From: an uncultured Clostridia bacterium
GTDB lineage: Bacteria; Bacillota; Clostridia; Christensenellales; CAG-917
Length of the DNA: 64,000 nucleotides
Direction: 5' to 3'
Assembly: GCA_934277615.1 (NCBI GenBank)
Contig: CAKQUV010000005.1
Span: forward strand, 37,140 to 101,139
Part shown: positions 1-7,538 of the stretch, one piece after another
How positions within the stretch are numbered: position 1 is the stretch's first letter
How the letters are laid out: each line of letters starts with the position of its first letter
Program-made: the position numbers and the translations under genes
Notes under the pieces: model-generated
What the model was told of the DNA's origin: nothing
Seen by the model: only the letters and a program-made list of their open reading frames with translations
The model's database searches: none

Positions 1-264
1 CAAGGTCGCACGGTCTATTTCACCCACGGACACAAATGCAATCCGAATTTGCCGCCCAAGGACGCAAAAAAAGGCGATATCGTGTTTTACGGACACTTCC
101 ATAGAGCAATGATTGAAGAAAAAGACGGCATAATCTACGTGTGTGTTGGCGCACTCGGGCTTTCCCCCGAAGGCGTGGAGCGCTCATATGCCATCCTCGA
201 CGAGCATAACGTCACCGTCAAAACCCTCGAAGGCGACAAAACCATTATCAAAATGAATATTTGA
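1..264 (+). CDS. Metallophosphoesterase, YfcE/MJ0936 type (3' part only)
   Basis: The frame is open from base 1 to a TGA at 262-264, so this is the C-terminal 87 residues of a gene that begins outside the window. It shows THGHKCNP and then YGHFHRA, the paired Gly-His metal-ligand motifs of the calcineurin-like phosphoesterase fold, followed by a glycine-bearing turn (VGALGLSP) where YfcE-type enzymes usually have NPGS. YfcE-type proteins are small cytoplasmic Mn-dependent phosphodiesterases of uncertain physiological substrate. The N-terminal Asp/His ligands are not visible, so the subfamily assignment rests on the C-terminal motifs. A strong intrinsic terminator follows. Confidence 0.72.
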   Translation, partial: QGRTVYFTHGHKCNPNLPPKDAKKGDIVFYGHFHRAMIEEKDGIIYVCVGALGLSPEGVERSYAILDEHNVTVKTLEGDKTIIKMNI

Positions 265-289
265 TAAAATCATACTAAAATAATTTATT

Positions 290-327
290 ATCGCGCAAAA
301 CGAAATGACGTTTTGCGCGATTTTTTA
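290..327 (+). terminator. Intrinsic terminator after phosphoesterase
   Basis: A perfect 13-bp stem (290-302 with 309-321, core cgcgcaaaacg) has a 6-nt loop and is followed by six T. Confidence 0.9.
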
Positions 328-424
328 ATCTTTTCAAGTATAAATTCTTATTTTTCGACAAAACAAGACAAAATTCGACAATATATGCCATTCCGTTAGT
401 TCGCAGAGTATTGTAAAATAAAAG

Positions 425-453
425 TGGAAAAAGATGTGCATATATGATATTAT
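425..453 (+). promoter_or_regulatory. Possible promoter of the first lipoprotein/peptidase pair
   Basis: TGGAAA (425-430), 17 bp, TATTAT (448-453). The -35 match is only moderate. A perfect 16-bp palindrome, ATTTCAACGTTGAAAT (489-504), lies in the resulting leader and could bind a regulator or fold as a short hairpin. Confidence 0.4.
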
Positions 454-529
454 AAAATTAGATGTATGAAAATTTGCAGTTAAAATAGATTTCAACGTTG
501 AAATAAATATAATTTAAAGGAGGGTTTCA

Positions 530-1024
530 ATGAAAAATAAACTAATTTTAGTCTTAGCAATTGTGGTCGCGGTCTCGACATTTTTATTCTGTGCTTGCGA
601 TGGATTTCTAAATACCGATTATCCGCCGATTAAAGAGGGAACTTTTGTATATGAAGGCTATGATAAAATGAACGATAAGTCGAAATATGCAAAGTTGATT
701 ATCACGCCTATCAGCGAAGAGGAGTTCAATCAAGCCAACGGAGTAAATGTTGTCAAAGACGTATCGCCCAAAAAGTCGCACGATTATTATAGTGTTGAGT
801 TATGGTACGGAGAGTCACAAGACAATTGCGAAAAAGCAGAGTATATCAATCTCAAAGACAAAAGTGGTGACCCTCATGCGAGGGGACATTATTTTGATAA
901 GAATCAGTCTTGGTTAGATGTATGTGTGGAAAATGGTGAGACATATTACAACGTCCATTACTACTTTAACATTGAAGAATATAAGTCATTTAAAGCAGAC
1001 TTAAAAAGGAGTGAAAACTTATGA
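530..1024 (+). CDS. Hypothetical lipoprotein, first gene of a two-gene cassette
   Basis: A 164-residue protein with a lysine-bearing N-terminus, a hydrophobic stretch and a lipobox-like LFCAC; the second Cys would be lipidated and the protein anchored outside the membrane. AAAGGAGGG lies 8 bases before the ATG. No known domain was recognised. The mature part aligns by eye with the lipoprotein at 53909-54496: both have KEGT[FY] just after the anchor and a shared block, EFNQANGVNVVKD here and EYNRADGKNVVKN there. The stop overlaps the next start (ATGA, 1021-1024), so the two products are probably made in a fixed ratio. Function unknown; the context suggests a partner of the secreted peptidase-like protein. 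Confidence 0.75.
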   Translation: MKNKLILVLAIVVAVSTFLFCACDGFLNTDYPPIKEGTFVYEGYDKMNDKSKYAKLIITPISEEEFNQANGVNVVKDVSPKKSHDYYSVELWYGESQDNCEKAEYINLKDKSGDPHARGHYFDKNQSWLDVCVENGETYYNVHYYFNIEEYKSFKADLKRSENL

Positions 1025-2619
1025 TGAAAAGTATAATGAAAAAAGCGATTAGCATAATTATTGTTATGTGTATTGCGACAATTATGTATGTTTATTGTCT
1101 TAGCAAAATAAACATTTTCGATAAAGATCAAATAGCATATGCTGCGAGTGACAATACAAACAATTTGGATGATACGATAATGTCAAAATATTTTGATATG
1201 TATCAAAATTCAACTTTGTCTATTGACACGCCAGATGGTGGCCGATGGCCATATAAAATAATAAAGTATTCAGAGAAAAAGAATACGCTTAAAGAACATT
1301 ATCCACATTATAATTGGGAGAGCGCAAAAATAATTTACGGTAATAGCGTTGCTAGTTTAACAAAAAGAAATCCTGTAAACGTAAATGCTTCCTACAGCCC
1401 TGATGATGAAAGAGATGAATATAGAACGAATAATGTGGGATTTGATTTCCAGCAAAGAGTGTTTACCGAAGAAGATATAGACAAGGGACTTAAACAAGCG
1501 AAAGAAGTGGATTCTTCTATTACAAGCAGTTATGGTGGGTGTGGTGCAATTGCTCAAATCGGCATGTGGCATTATTTTTCAAGTGTATTAGGTTATGATA
1601 GTATTTCAAACGGAGATCCTTATTCTTCTGAAAATAAACAATTGCTCGCAAAAGAAGTGTTTTTAAATGTCAAAACATCTGAGCTTGGCTCTAATAAAAC
1701 CATGACATGGCCTAGCGATTATGTGGATGGGTTTAACGCAATCGCTCGAAAACACAACATTCCTATTCGTGCATCCTATTCTTTTGCTACACTTATTCCT
1801 CAAAAAGAGTTTTTTGCAGATAAAATAAAAGCATATATTGATAAAGGAATACCGGTTACAATATTTACAGGAACGCTTAATAAGAACTCTAAAGGATATG
1901 AAGGACATTGCTTTAATGTTTGTTCATATGAAAAATGGGTTGGAACAAATCCCGAAACAAATGAGCGTAAGGAATATATTATGTATGGAACAAAGGCAAA
2001 TTATTATAATACATTTGGAATAAGATATATGAGTGAAGAAGTATTGGAACAGTCCCTTGTCGGTTTAATATGGTATGATATACAGTACAATAATATTCAA
2101 ACTATTCCTGCCAGCGCATTTGCACAAGACTTCGTAAACGATTCGGGACAAGGTCAATATTTCTTCTATGAAAAAATCGCCGATATAACACTTCCAAATG
2201 GTTATTCGTTTGGAACGAAAAGATTGCGTTGCAGTTATATAGAAAACAAATACTTGGCGTTATCTGCAAATAGGAAATCTAATACGGGTAGTTATAATGG
2301 AGAGGCATATATTGAATTTTGTTTTAACGACGATATTAAAAAAATAGAGTTCGATATCGCTAGATGGGGATTAAACGAGGGATTTACAGGTCTTGACGAG
2401 TATGTAACTATAAAATGCTCACGCACAGGTGGAAGTGATGGAGAGCCACGGAAAGAGATGGATCCCAAAAGTTTAACGCCTTCAAAAGACAATCCGCAAA
2501 GAATAACTGTTCTAATAAACGAGGGTGAATATATACGCATATCAATTAAAGTAAATCCAACTTCTGAAAATAGGAATAAAGGGCGTATAATATTAGACAA
2601 CATAACCATTTATTATTGA
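1021..2619 (+). CDS. Secreted C39/papain-like cysteine-peptidase-like protein
   Basis: A 532-residue protein with an N-terminal signal/anchor helix (about residues 5-28, no lipobox). The central domain has YGGCGAIAQIGMWHYF around Cys174 and GHCFNV around His296, the spacing and contexts expected for the Cys and His of C39/papain-like peptidases. The third catalytic residue is not clear. From about residue 380 there is a beta-rich domain (LRCSYIENKYLALSANR ... ENRNKGRIILDNITI) that is also present in the paralogue at 54526-56070. The gene is translationally coupled to the upstream lipoprotein. It could be a true peptidase, a bacteriocin-like processing enzyme or an inactive binding protein; no substrate can be inferred. 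Confidence 0.65.
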   Translation: MMKSIMKKAISIIIVMCIATIMYVYCLSKINIFDKDQIAYAASDNTNNLDDTIMSKYFDMYQNSTLSIDTPDGGRWPYKIIKYSEKKNTLKEHYPHYNWESAKIIYGNSVASLTKRNPVNVNASYSPDDERDEYRTNNVGFDFQQRVFTEEDIDKGLKQAKEVDSSITSSYGGCGAIAQIGMWHYFSSVLGYDSISNGDPYSSENKQLLAKEVFLNVKTSELGSNKTMTWPSDYVDGFNAIARKHNIPIRASYSFATLIPQKEFFADKIKAYIDKGIPVTIFTGTLNKNSKGYEGHCFNVCSYEKWVGTNPETNERKEYIMYGTKANYYNTFGIRYMSEEVLEQSLVGLIWYDIQYNNIQTIPASAFAQDFVNDSGQGQYFFYEKIADITLPNGYSFGTKRLRCSYIENKYLALSANRKSNTGSYNGEAYIEFCFNDDIKKIEFDIARWGLNEGFTGLDEYVTIKCSRTGGSDGEPRKEMDPKSLTPSKDNPQRITVLINEGEYIRISIKVNPTSENRNKGRIILDNITIYY

Positions 2620-2635
2620 TAGTAAAAATAAAAAA

Positions 2636-2665
2636 CAAAAAAGCTCTCCTCGGAGTGCTTTTTTG
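2636..2665. terminator. Bidirectional terminator between convergent genes
   Basis: The stem agc-t-ctcc / ggag-t-gct has one T-T mismatch and lies between an A-run and a T-run, so it can serve both the plus-strand peptidase gene and the minus-strand small gene. A run of nine G follows at about 2674-2682. Confidence 0.75.
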
Positions 2666-2696
2666 ATGCCGTTGGGGGGGGGCGTTTTTCGCGTTA

Positions 2697-2879
2697 TTAC
2701 CAATCTTCGCGGTGGTTGATTTTCACATCGTCGTAATACTCGAAGTATTTTTGTTTGTAGCGTTGCGTTTCGCTGCGATGACGTTTCAGCTCCTCTCGGG
2801 CGGCTTTTTTCGCCTCGGTGGAGGGGGCGTCGTCCTCAACTTCGTTGATGGGCGTAAGTCTTGCTTTTTCGTAGTCCAT
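2697..2879 (-). CDS. Hypothetical small charged protein
   Basis: A 60-residue, highly charged, probably helical protein (MDYEKARLTPINEVEDD...; EAKKAAREELKRHRSET; C-terminus HREDW). It has no membrane segment and no motif I recognise. Its ATG lies one base after the TGA of the yhbY-like gene, so it is almost certainly co-translated with it. The composition would suit a small ribosome- or RNA-associated accessory protein, but that is inferred from position only. It could still be a chance reading frame; the tight junction argues against that. Confidence 0.55.
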   Translation of the reverse strand: MDYEKARLTPINEVEDDAPSTEAKKAAREELKRHRSETQRYKQKYFEYYDDVKINHREDW

Positions 2880-2880
2880 A

Positions 2881-3174
2881 TCAAATCTCTATATGTTCGA
2901 TATCGTTGCGAGGGGAACGTCTGTAAATCACCACTTTGTTGCCGATTGCGGTAACAGGCTCTGCGCCCGTAAGTCCGCAAATAGCGTTCAAGACGGTTTT
3001 GGCGTCGAGTTCCGCATTGCGAAGAACGGAAATTTTGATAAGCTCGTGCAAGTCGAGGGCGGTGGAGATATCCAGAATTTGGTTGTCGCCAATGCCGTTT
3101 TTGCCGATTTGGAAGATTGGATTTATTTGTTGCGCCATGCTGCGAAGGCGCGCGCGTTGTGAACTTGTAATCAT
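2881..3174 (-). CDS. yhbY: YhbY-type RNA-binding protein (CRS1-YhbY domain)
   Basis: A 97-residue protein made almost entirely of one CRS1-YhbY domain: LTSSQRARLRSMA-like N-terminus, then IGKNGIGDNQI (the GxxG-type RNA-binding loop), LIKISVL, and a C-terminal IGNKVVIYR strand. Family members associate with pre-50S ribosomal particles and assist assembly. Length is normal. A GAGG site sits just upstream of the ATG, and a promoter (3204-3232) lies within the intergenic gap after the CDF gene. Confidence 0.88.
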   Translation of the reverse strand: MITSSQRARLRSMAQQINPIFQIGKNGIGDNQILDISTALDLHELIKISVLRNAELDAKTVLNAICGLTGAEPVTAIGNKVVIYRRSPRNDIEHIEI

Positions 3175-3203
3175 ATTTTACCTCATTTGATTATTGCCCT
3201 TGT

Positions 3204-3232
3204 ATAATAGCACCAAAAGCGCAAAAGAGCAA
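3204..3232 (-). promoter_or_regulatory. Promoter of the yhbY-like gene
   Basis: On the minus strand, TTGCTC (3232-3227), 17 bp, TATTAT (3209-3204), about 30 bases upstream of the ATG. Confidence 0.6.
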
Positions 3233-3235
3233 CCT

Positions 3236-4417
3236 TTACGACATTTTTCTGTCAACGTCAATGACAAAGAAATATTTAACCTCGTCGTTTTCGAACTCTT
3301 TTTGCATAGCGTTTTGCACGTCGTCGAGAGTGATTTTGCAATCGTAGGGGATAACCACGTCAAAGAGCATATTTGTGTGAGTCTGACCGCTTACAAGGCG
3401 GAAGTCGTGCAAAGACAGATTCTCGTCAAGTGCGGAAAGAGCGTTTTGCGCGCGCAGTTTGAGTACGGCAAGGTCTGCGTTTTCCGTATCGACGGGATCC
3501 ATATGGATGTTTAGGCGTATATGCATTTCGTTCCAGAAATCATGCTCGATATTGTCAATCACGTCGTGGCTTTTGGTGATTTCCACGTTTGCAGGCACCT
3601 CAACGTGCGCCACGACAAAGCAATGGCTTGCGCCGTAACTGTGCACAACAAGGTCGTGTACTCCGATAACGCCGTCGTACGAGAGTATTTTTGCAGTCAT
3701 TTTATCCACCAATTCTTTGGGCGGTTTTTCGCCGAGAATAGGCGACATAGCGTCTTTGAGGAGTAGGAGGCTGGACACTATGATAAACACAGACACTGCA
3801 ATACCCATAATTCCGTCCACGCTGACTTTTGGGCTGATTTTGTCGCCGGCAACGTCGATGACGATTGTGGAAATGAGTACGGCAAGCGTCGTCAGCACGT
3901 CGTTGCGACTGTCCGCCGCAGACGCTTTGAGCGCGCCGCTCCCGATAGCCTTCGAAAAGTCGAGATAGAGGAGCATTTGCACAAGTTTCAGCACGATTGC
4001 CACGCCAAGCACGACGTACGTATATACGCTTACGGTAACTTGCTCGGGCGTTATGCACTTTTCAATCGACGATTTAAAGAGCATTATGCCGATAAACAAC
4101 ACCACCACCGAAACGAGCAAAGAGGCAATATATTCATATCTTGCGTGCCCGAAGGGGTGGTCTTTGTCGGGCGGTGTGGCAGATAGCTTGAACCCGACGA
4201 GAGTAACCACGCTGCTGCCTGCGTCCGACAAGTTGTTGATTGCGTCCGCAATAATCGTGATGCTGTTGCCGATAAGACCGATTGCAAGTTTGAACGCAAA
4301 CAGAATCGCATTGGTAACAATGCCGAAAATACCTGCGGACAAGCCGTAGCGAGTGCGCACTTTGGGATTTTGCGTATCCTGATAGTCTTTGACAAACAGT
4401 TTTCTTACAAATTTCAT
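3236..4417 (-). CDS. Cation diffusion facilitator family metal exporter
   Basis: A 393-residue inner-membrane CDF protein with about six N-terminal helices and a long cytoplasmic C-terminus. The transport-site motifs are DAINN (Asp58...Asn62) in helix 2 and DSRND (Asp169...Asp173) in helix 5, with the HPFGHARYEY segment between them. An Asn at the second position of site A differs from the classical zinc pattern and is common in CDF clades linked to Mn or Fe, so manganese or iron efflux is plausible but not shown. The C-terminal part (from about 290) is longer than the usual dimerisation domain. A second manganese exporter, mntP, lies at 29886-30452. The gene starts 45 bases after potD and may be read through from the pot operon. 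Confidence 0.88.
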   Translation of the reverse strand: MKFVRKLFVKDYQDTQNPKVRTRYGLSAGIFGIVTNAILFAFKLAIGLIGNSITIIADAINNLSDAGSSVVTLVGFKLSATPPDKDHPFGHARYEYIASLLVSVVVLFIGIMLFKSSIEKCITPEQVTVSVYTYVVLGVAIVLKLVQMLLYLDFSKAIGSGALKASAADSRNDVLTTLAVLISTIVIDVAGDKISPKVSVDGIMGIAVSVFIIVSSLLLLKDAMSPILGEKPPKELVDKMTAKILSYDGVIGVHDLVVHSYGASHCFVVAHVEVPANVEITKSHDVIDNIEHDFWNEMHIRLNIHMDPVDTENADLAVLKLRAQNALSALDENLSLHDFRLVSGQTHTNMLFDVVIPYDCKITLDDVQNAMQKEFENDEVKYFFVIDVDRKMS

Positions 4418-4462
4418 AATACAGCTCTATTTGCTCTATTTTGCAATAAATGCGGTTTTGAG

Positions 4463-5920
4463 TTATTGTTTGAGTTTGCGAGGTCTGCGCTTGAGTGCCT
4501 GCGCCGCAAAGTACACGCCCACGCACAGTCCGACCGCGCCCACGATTGCGATGATGATATACCAAAGATTTACGTCCACCGTTGCGCCGGATTTTGCCCT
4601 TTGCCACATATTTACAACCACGTCGTTGCGGTCTGCAAAATCGCGCATAACGCCCAGCGTTTCGTTGATTTCGGGATAGCGGCCTTCGTCTGCAAAGTAT
4701 TCCTCAACGTCGTATTCGCAATCTTCGAGGTATGCAAGCACGTCCTCGTCCGCCATAAGCAGGTTTTTGTCCGTTGCGGAGGTATATCCGATTGCAACGG
4801 AGTTGCGGATAGAGCTCATCGGAGAGCACATATAGTCGATAAACATCATTGCCGCAAGTTTGTTGTTTACGCTTGTGGGGATGCACCAACCGTCGTACCA
4901 GATATTGCTTGCAACCTTAGGCACGTAGTAGCCGAGTTGGTACGTGTCCGTTTCTTCGTCGTAGCCGCCTTCCTCGATTGCCCAAAGCGCGTCGCCGCTC
5001 CACGCAAAGTCGGCGTAAACGATTTCGTTTATCATATCGTCTTTGCCGAAATCCACTTCATATCCCGAGATATGTTCGCGTTGCTCGGTAAGCACTTTTT
5101 CCGCCGCTGCCACCATTTCGTCGTCGGTGCAGTTGATAAGTTGCTGGACGGTATAGCCCTTGTACTTTTCGGGGAGGAGGTTGTATTCGTACATATAGAA
5201 GATTGCGGCGGCGTACGTATCGCGCACGCTATCCTTCATAAGTATCTTATTTTCAAGGCGCTCGTTTTGTTGCACGTTCCAAAGCACGCCCCAGCCGTAT
5301 TGCTCGAGTTCCTCTATGCTCACAACCGACGTGTTGTACAAAATGCCGAGCGTTCCGCACATGTACGGCACCATAAAATCGGTCATATCGTATGTGTTGC
5401 CGTCCTTTGCTTTGACAGAGCCGAACATGCTTTCAATGACGTCCATGATGTCGGGATCGATGTTGCCCCAATTCTCATGATCGGCACTTAAACTGCTCAT
5501 TGCGTCAAGTGAGATATCGTATTGTGCAAGTTGACTTTCGAGTTCCTTTTTGATTTCCTTGTGGCTCAACAGGCATCCGGCAACCAAAAGTTTTTCGATT
5601 GCGTATTCGCTCGGGCATATCAAATCCACGTTTGCGTCGCCTTTAAGCACCTTGGTCATCATCGTTTCGTTTGTGTCGAAAGTTGTGTAAGTTATATTGA
5701 GTTTGCGCCCCGTTTTTTCTTGATAGTAGGCGGCGAATTCGTCAAGCAGAGTGTTGCCGTCCTCGTCTCTTTCGCCGTCGATATAGTCTTCCCAATTGTA
5801 TATGACAAGACGATCGCCGCTTGCAGAGCCCGTAGAACTGTTGTCGCAAGCAACGAGAGTTGGAAGCAAAACAAAGGAGAGAAGAAGGACAAGAATTATG
5901 AATTTCGCAATACGTTTCAT
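4463..5920 (-). CDS. potD: Polyamine ABC transporter substrate-binding lipoprotein with C-terminal membrane helix
   Basis: A 485-residue protein with a signal peptide ending in lipobox LVAC (Cys25), then LVIYNWEDYID, the typical start of PotD/PotF-type spermidine/putrescine receptors. Motifs such as WSGDALWAIEEG and GWCIPTSV match the periplasmic-binding fold. It is over 100 residues longer than classical PotD. The extra part ends in a hydrophobic helix (about 450-472, LWYIIIAIVGAVGLCVGVYF) and a basic tail, so the protein would be tethered at both ends. The start overlaps the potC stop (ATGA). It captures polyamines outside the membrane for PotB/PotC. Confidence 0.88.
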   Translation of the reverse strand: MKRIAKFIILVLLLSFVLLPTLVACDNSSTGSASGDRLVIYNWEDYIDGERDEDGNTLLDEFAAYYQEKTGRKLNITYTTFDTNETMMTKVLKGDANVDLICPSEYAIEKLLVAGCLLSHKEIKKELESQLAQYDISLDAMSSLSADHENWGNIDPDIMDVIESMFGSVKAKDGNTYDMTDFMVPYMCGTLGILYNTSVVSIEELEQYGWGVLWNVQQNERLENKILMKDSVRDTYAAAIFYMYEYNLLPEKYKGYTVQQLINCTDDEMVAAAEKVLTEQREHISGYEVDFGKDDMINEIVYADFAWSGDALWAIEEGGYDEETDTYQLGYYVPKVASNIWYDGWCIPTSVNNKLAAMMFIDYMCSPMSSIRNSVAIGYTSATDKNLLMADEDVLAYLEDCEYDVEEYFADEGRYPEINETLGVMRDFADRNDVVVNMWQRAKSGATVDVNLWYIIIAIVGAVGLCVGVYFAAQALKRRPRKLKQ

Positions 5921-6744
5921 TGTGCCGCCTCCTTGTTCTTTTTCTTTTCGCGCGAGATTTTCACGAGGTTTATAGAAAGCACCGCCGCAAGCACGATTAC
6001 GAAGATAATGGAGAATATCGCATACCAGAACGGCTCCAGTCCTTGCACGCGTGCGTCCGAATAGATGTAAGTGGAAAGCGTGTTGATGCCGGTTGCCGCA
6101 CCCTTGTTGATTTGGGTGATAATGAAGTCGTCCATAGACATAATAAACGCCATTACAAAACCGCTTACGATACCGGGAGTGATTATGGGAATAAGCACTT
6201 TCACAAGAGCCTTAAACGGATTTGCGCCGAGGTCGAGAGCCGCCTCATAGATGTTGGGGTCCATAGATTCGAGTTTCGGCAAAACGCTGAGCACGACGTA
6301 CGGAGTGCAGAACGCGATGTGCGCGATGATAAGTCGCAAATAGCCTTCGGGGAATGCGAACGTTACAAAGAACACCATCATCGAAACCGCCATAACGATT
6401 TCGCTGTTGATGATAGGGAATTGGTTGACGTTTTCCACTATTCTGCGCATGCGTTTGCCGAGGTTGAATATGCCGATTGACGCAAACGTACCCATAATCG
6501 TTGCGATTACGGAAGATATGCTCGCTATGATAAACGTATTTGCAATCGCGCTCCAGAGTTCAGGCGACTTGTCGGATTTGAAAATGGACACGTACGCCTC
6601 GAAGCTGAACCCGTTGTCAAAGTTGAAGTTGGAACTGTTGGAGAAGGAGTATATTATCAAGAGAATAATCGGCGCATACAAAATCGCGAGGATTATCAAA
6701 AGATAAAACTTCTCGAAAAAGCCTCTTATTTTGTCTTTTACCAT
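5917..6744 (-). CDS. potC: Polyamine ABC transporter permease PotC
   Basis: A 275-residue integral membrane permease with about six helices. The EAA loop, which contacts the ATPase, reads EAALDLGANPFKALVKVLIPIITPG. An early SFSNSSNFNFDNGFSFEAYVSIF segment is typical of PotC/PotI. It pairs with PotB to form the channel. It overlaps potB by 7 bases upstream and potD by 4 bases downstream. Confidence 0.9.
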   Translation of the reverse strand: MVKDKIRGFFEKFYLLIILAILYAPIILLIIYSFSNSSNFNFDNGFSFEAYVSIFKSDKSPELWSAIANTFIIASISSVIATIMGTFASIGIFNLGKRMRRIVENVNQFPIINSEIVMAVSMMVFFVTFAFPEGYLRLIIAHIAFCTPYVVLSVLPKLESMDPNIYEAALDLGANPFKALVKVLIPIITPGIVSGFVMAFIMSMDDFIITQINKGAATGINTLSTYIYSDARVQGLEPFWYAIFSIIFVIVLAAVLSINLVKISREKKKNKEAAQ

Positions 6745-7538
6745 AACGACCTCCTCACAGCGTTGCTGTTGCGGTTAAACTTGTTCATCACAAAGTTGGA
6801 TATGAGAACGAATATAAGCATGACAATGCTCATAATGGAGCCCACGCCGTACATGCCTTGCTCGAAACTCAATTGAATAGAGTCGCCAAAGAGGAAAATC
6901 TTGCCGTTTGAGAGCAATTGCGATATGGCGTAAGTGGAGATTGTGGGGATAAACACCATGGTGATTCCGCTGCAAATGCCGCTGAGCGAGAGCGGAAGCG
7001 TGGTCTTGAAGAACACGGTCGCCTTGTCTGCGCCGAGATCTTGCGCCGCTTCGATGTAGCTCTTATCTATGCCCGAAAGCGTAGTGTGCAAGGGGAGAAT
7101 CATAAACGGCAAATAGTTGTACACCATACCGAAAATGACCGTGCCCATACCAAGTTCCACGCCCAGAGCAATGAAAATCGCTTTTGTCGCAAGCGTGCGG
7201 ATAAGGAAGTTTACGCCCATAGGGATGACGTAAAGCAACACGAGGATTTTTCCGCTCGAGTACTTTGAGAGTATGTACGCCACGGGATATCCGAGCAGTA
7301 GGCAAAGCGCGGTGGTTATCACGCCAACGAGCAGCGAATTGCCAAGCACCACAAGACTTGACTTCGATGAGAAGAAAATCTTGAAGTTTTCAAACGTAAG
7401 GTTGTTGTCGGAGTCCAAAAACGCGTTTACCAGGATAAGCACGAGCGGAATGACAACGAATAGAATGAGAAAAAGGATATAAGGAACGCTAAACGCCTTT
7501 TTCGTCAATCTGAATTTTTTGCGAACGATTTTTTTCAC
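6738..7538 (-). CDS. potB: Polyamine ABC transporter permease PotB
   Basis: A 266-residue permease with about six membrane helices. It has a classical EAA loop (EAAQDLGADKATVFFKTTLPLSLSG) and the MGVNFLIRTLA segment of PotB/PotH proteins. The N-terminus is basic (MKKIVRKKFRLTKK), consistent with a cytoplasmic start. The ATG overlaps the last codons of potA (7535-7538). Confidence 0.9.
   Translation of the reverse strand: MKKIVRKKFRLTKKAFSVPYILFLILFVVIPLVLILVNAFLDSDNNLTFENFKIFFSSKSSLVVLGNSLLVGVITTALCLLLGYPVAYILSKYSSGKILVLLYVIPMGVNFLIRTLATKAIFIALGVELGMGTVIFGMVYNYLPFMILPLHTTLSGIDKSYIEAAQDLGADKATVFFKTTLPLSLSGICSGITMVFIPTISTYAISQLLSNGKIFLFGDSIQLSFEQGMYGVGSIMSIVMLIFVLISNFVMNKFNRNSNAVRRSLW

Noticed and set aside
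2671..2682. Phase-variable poly-G tract.
   Set aside because: Nine G lie between convergent genes, outside any promoter or coding region, so slippage would have no evident effect.
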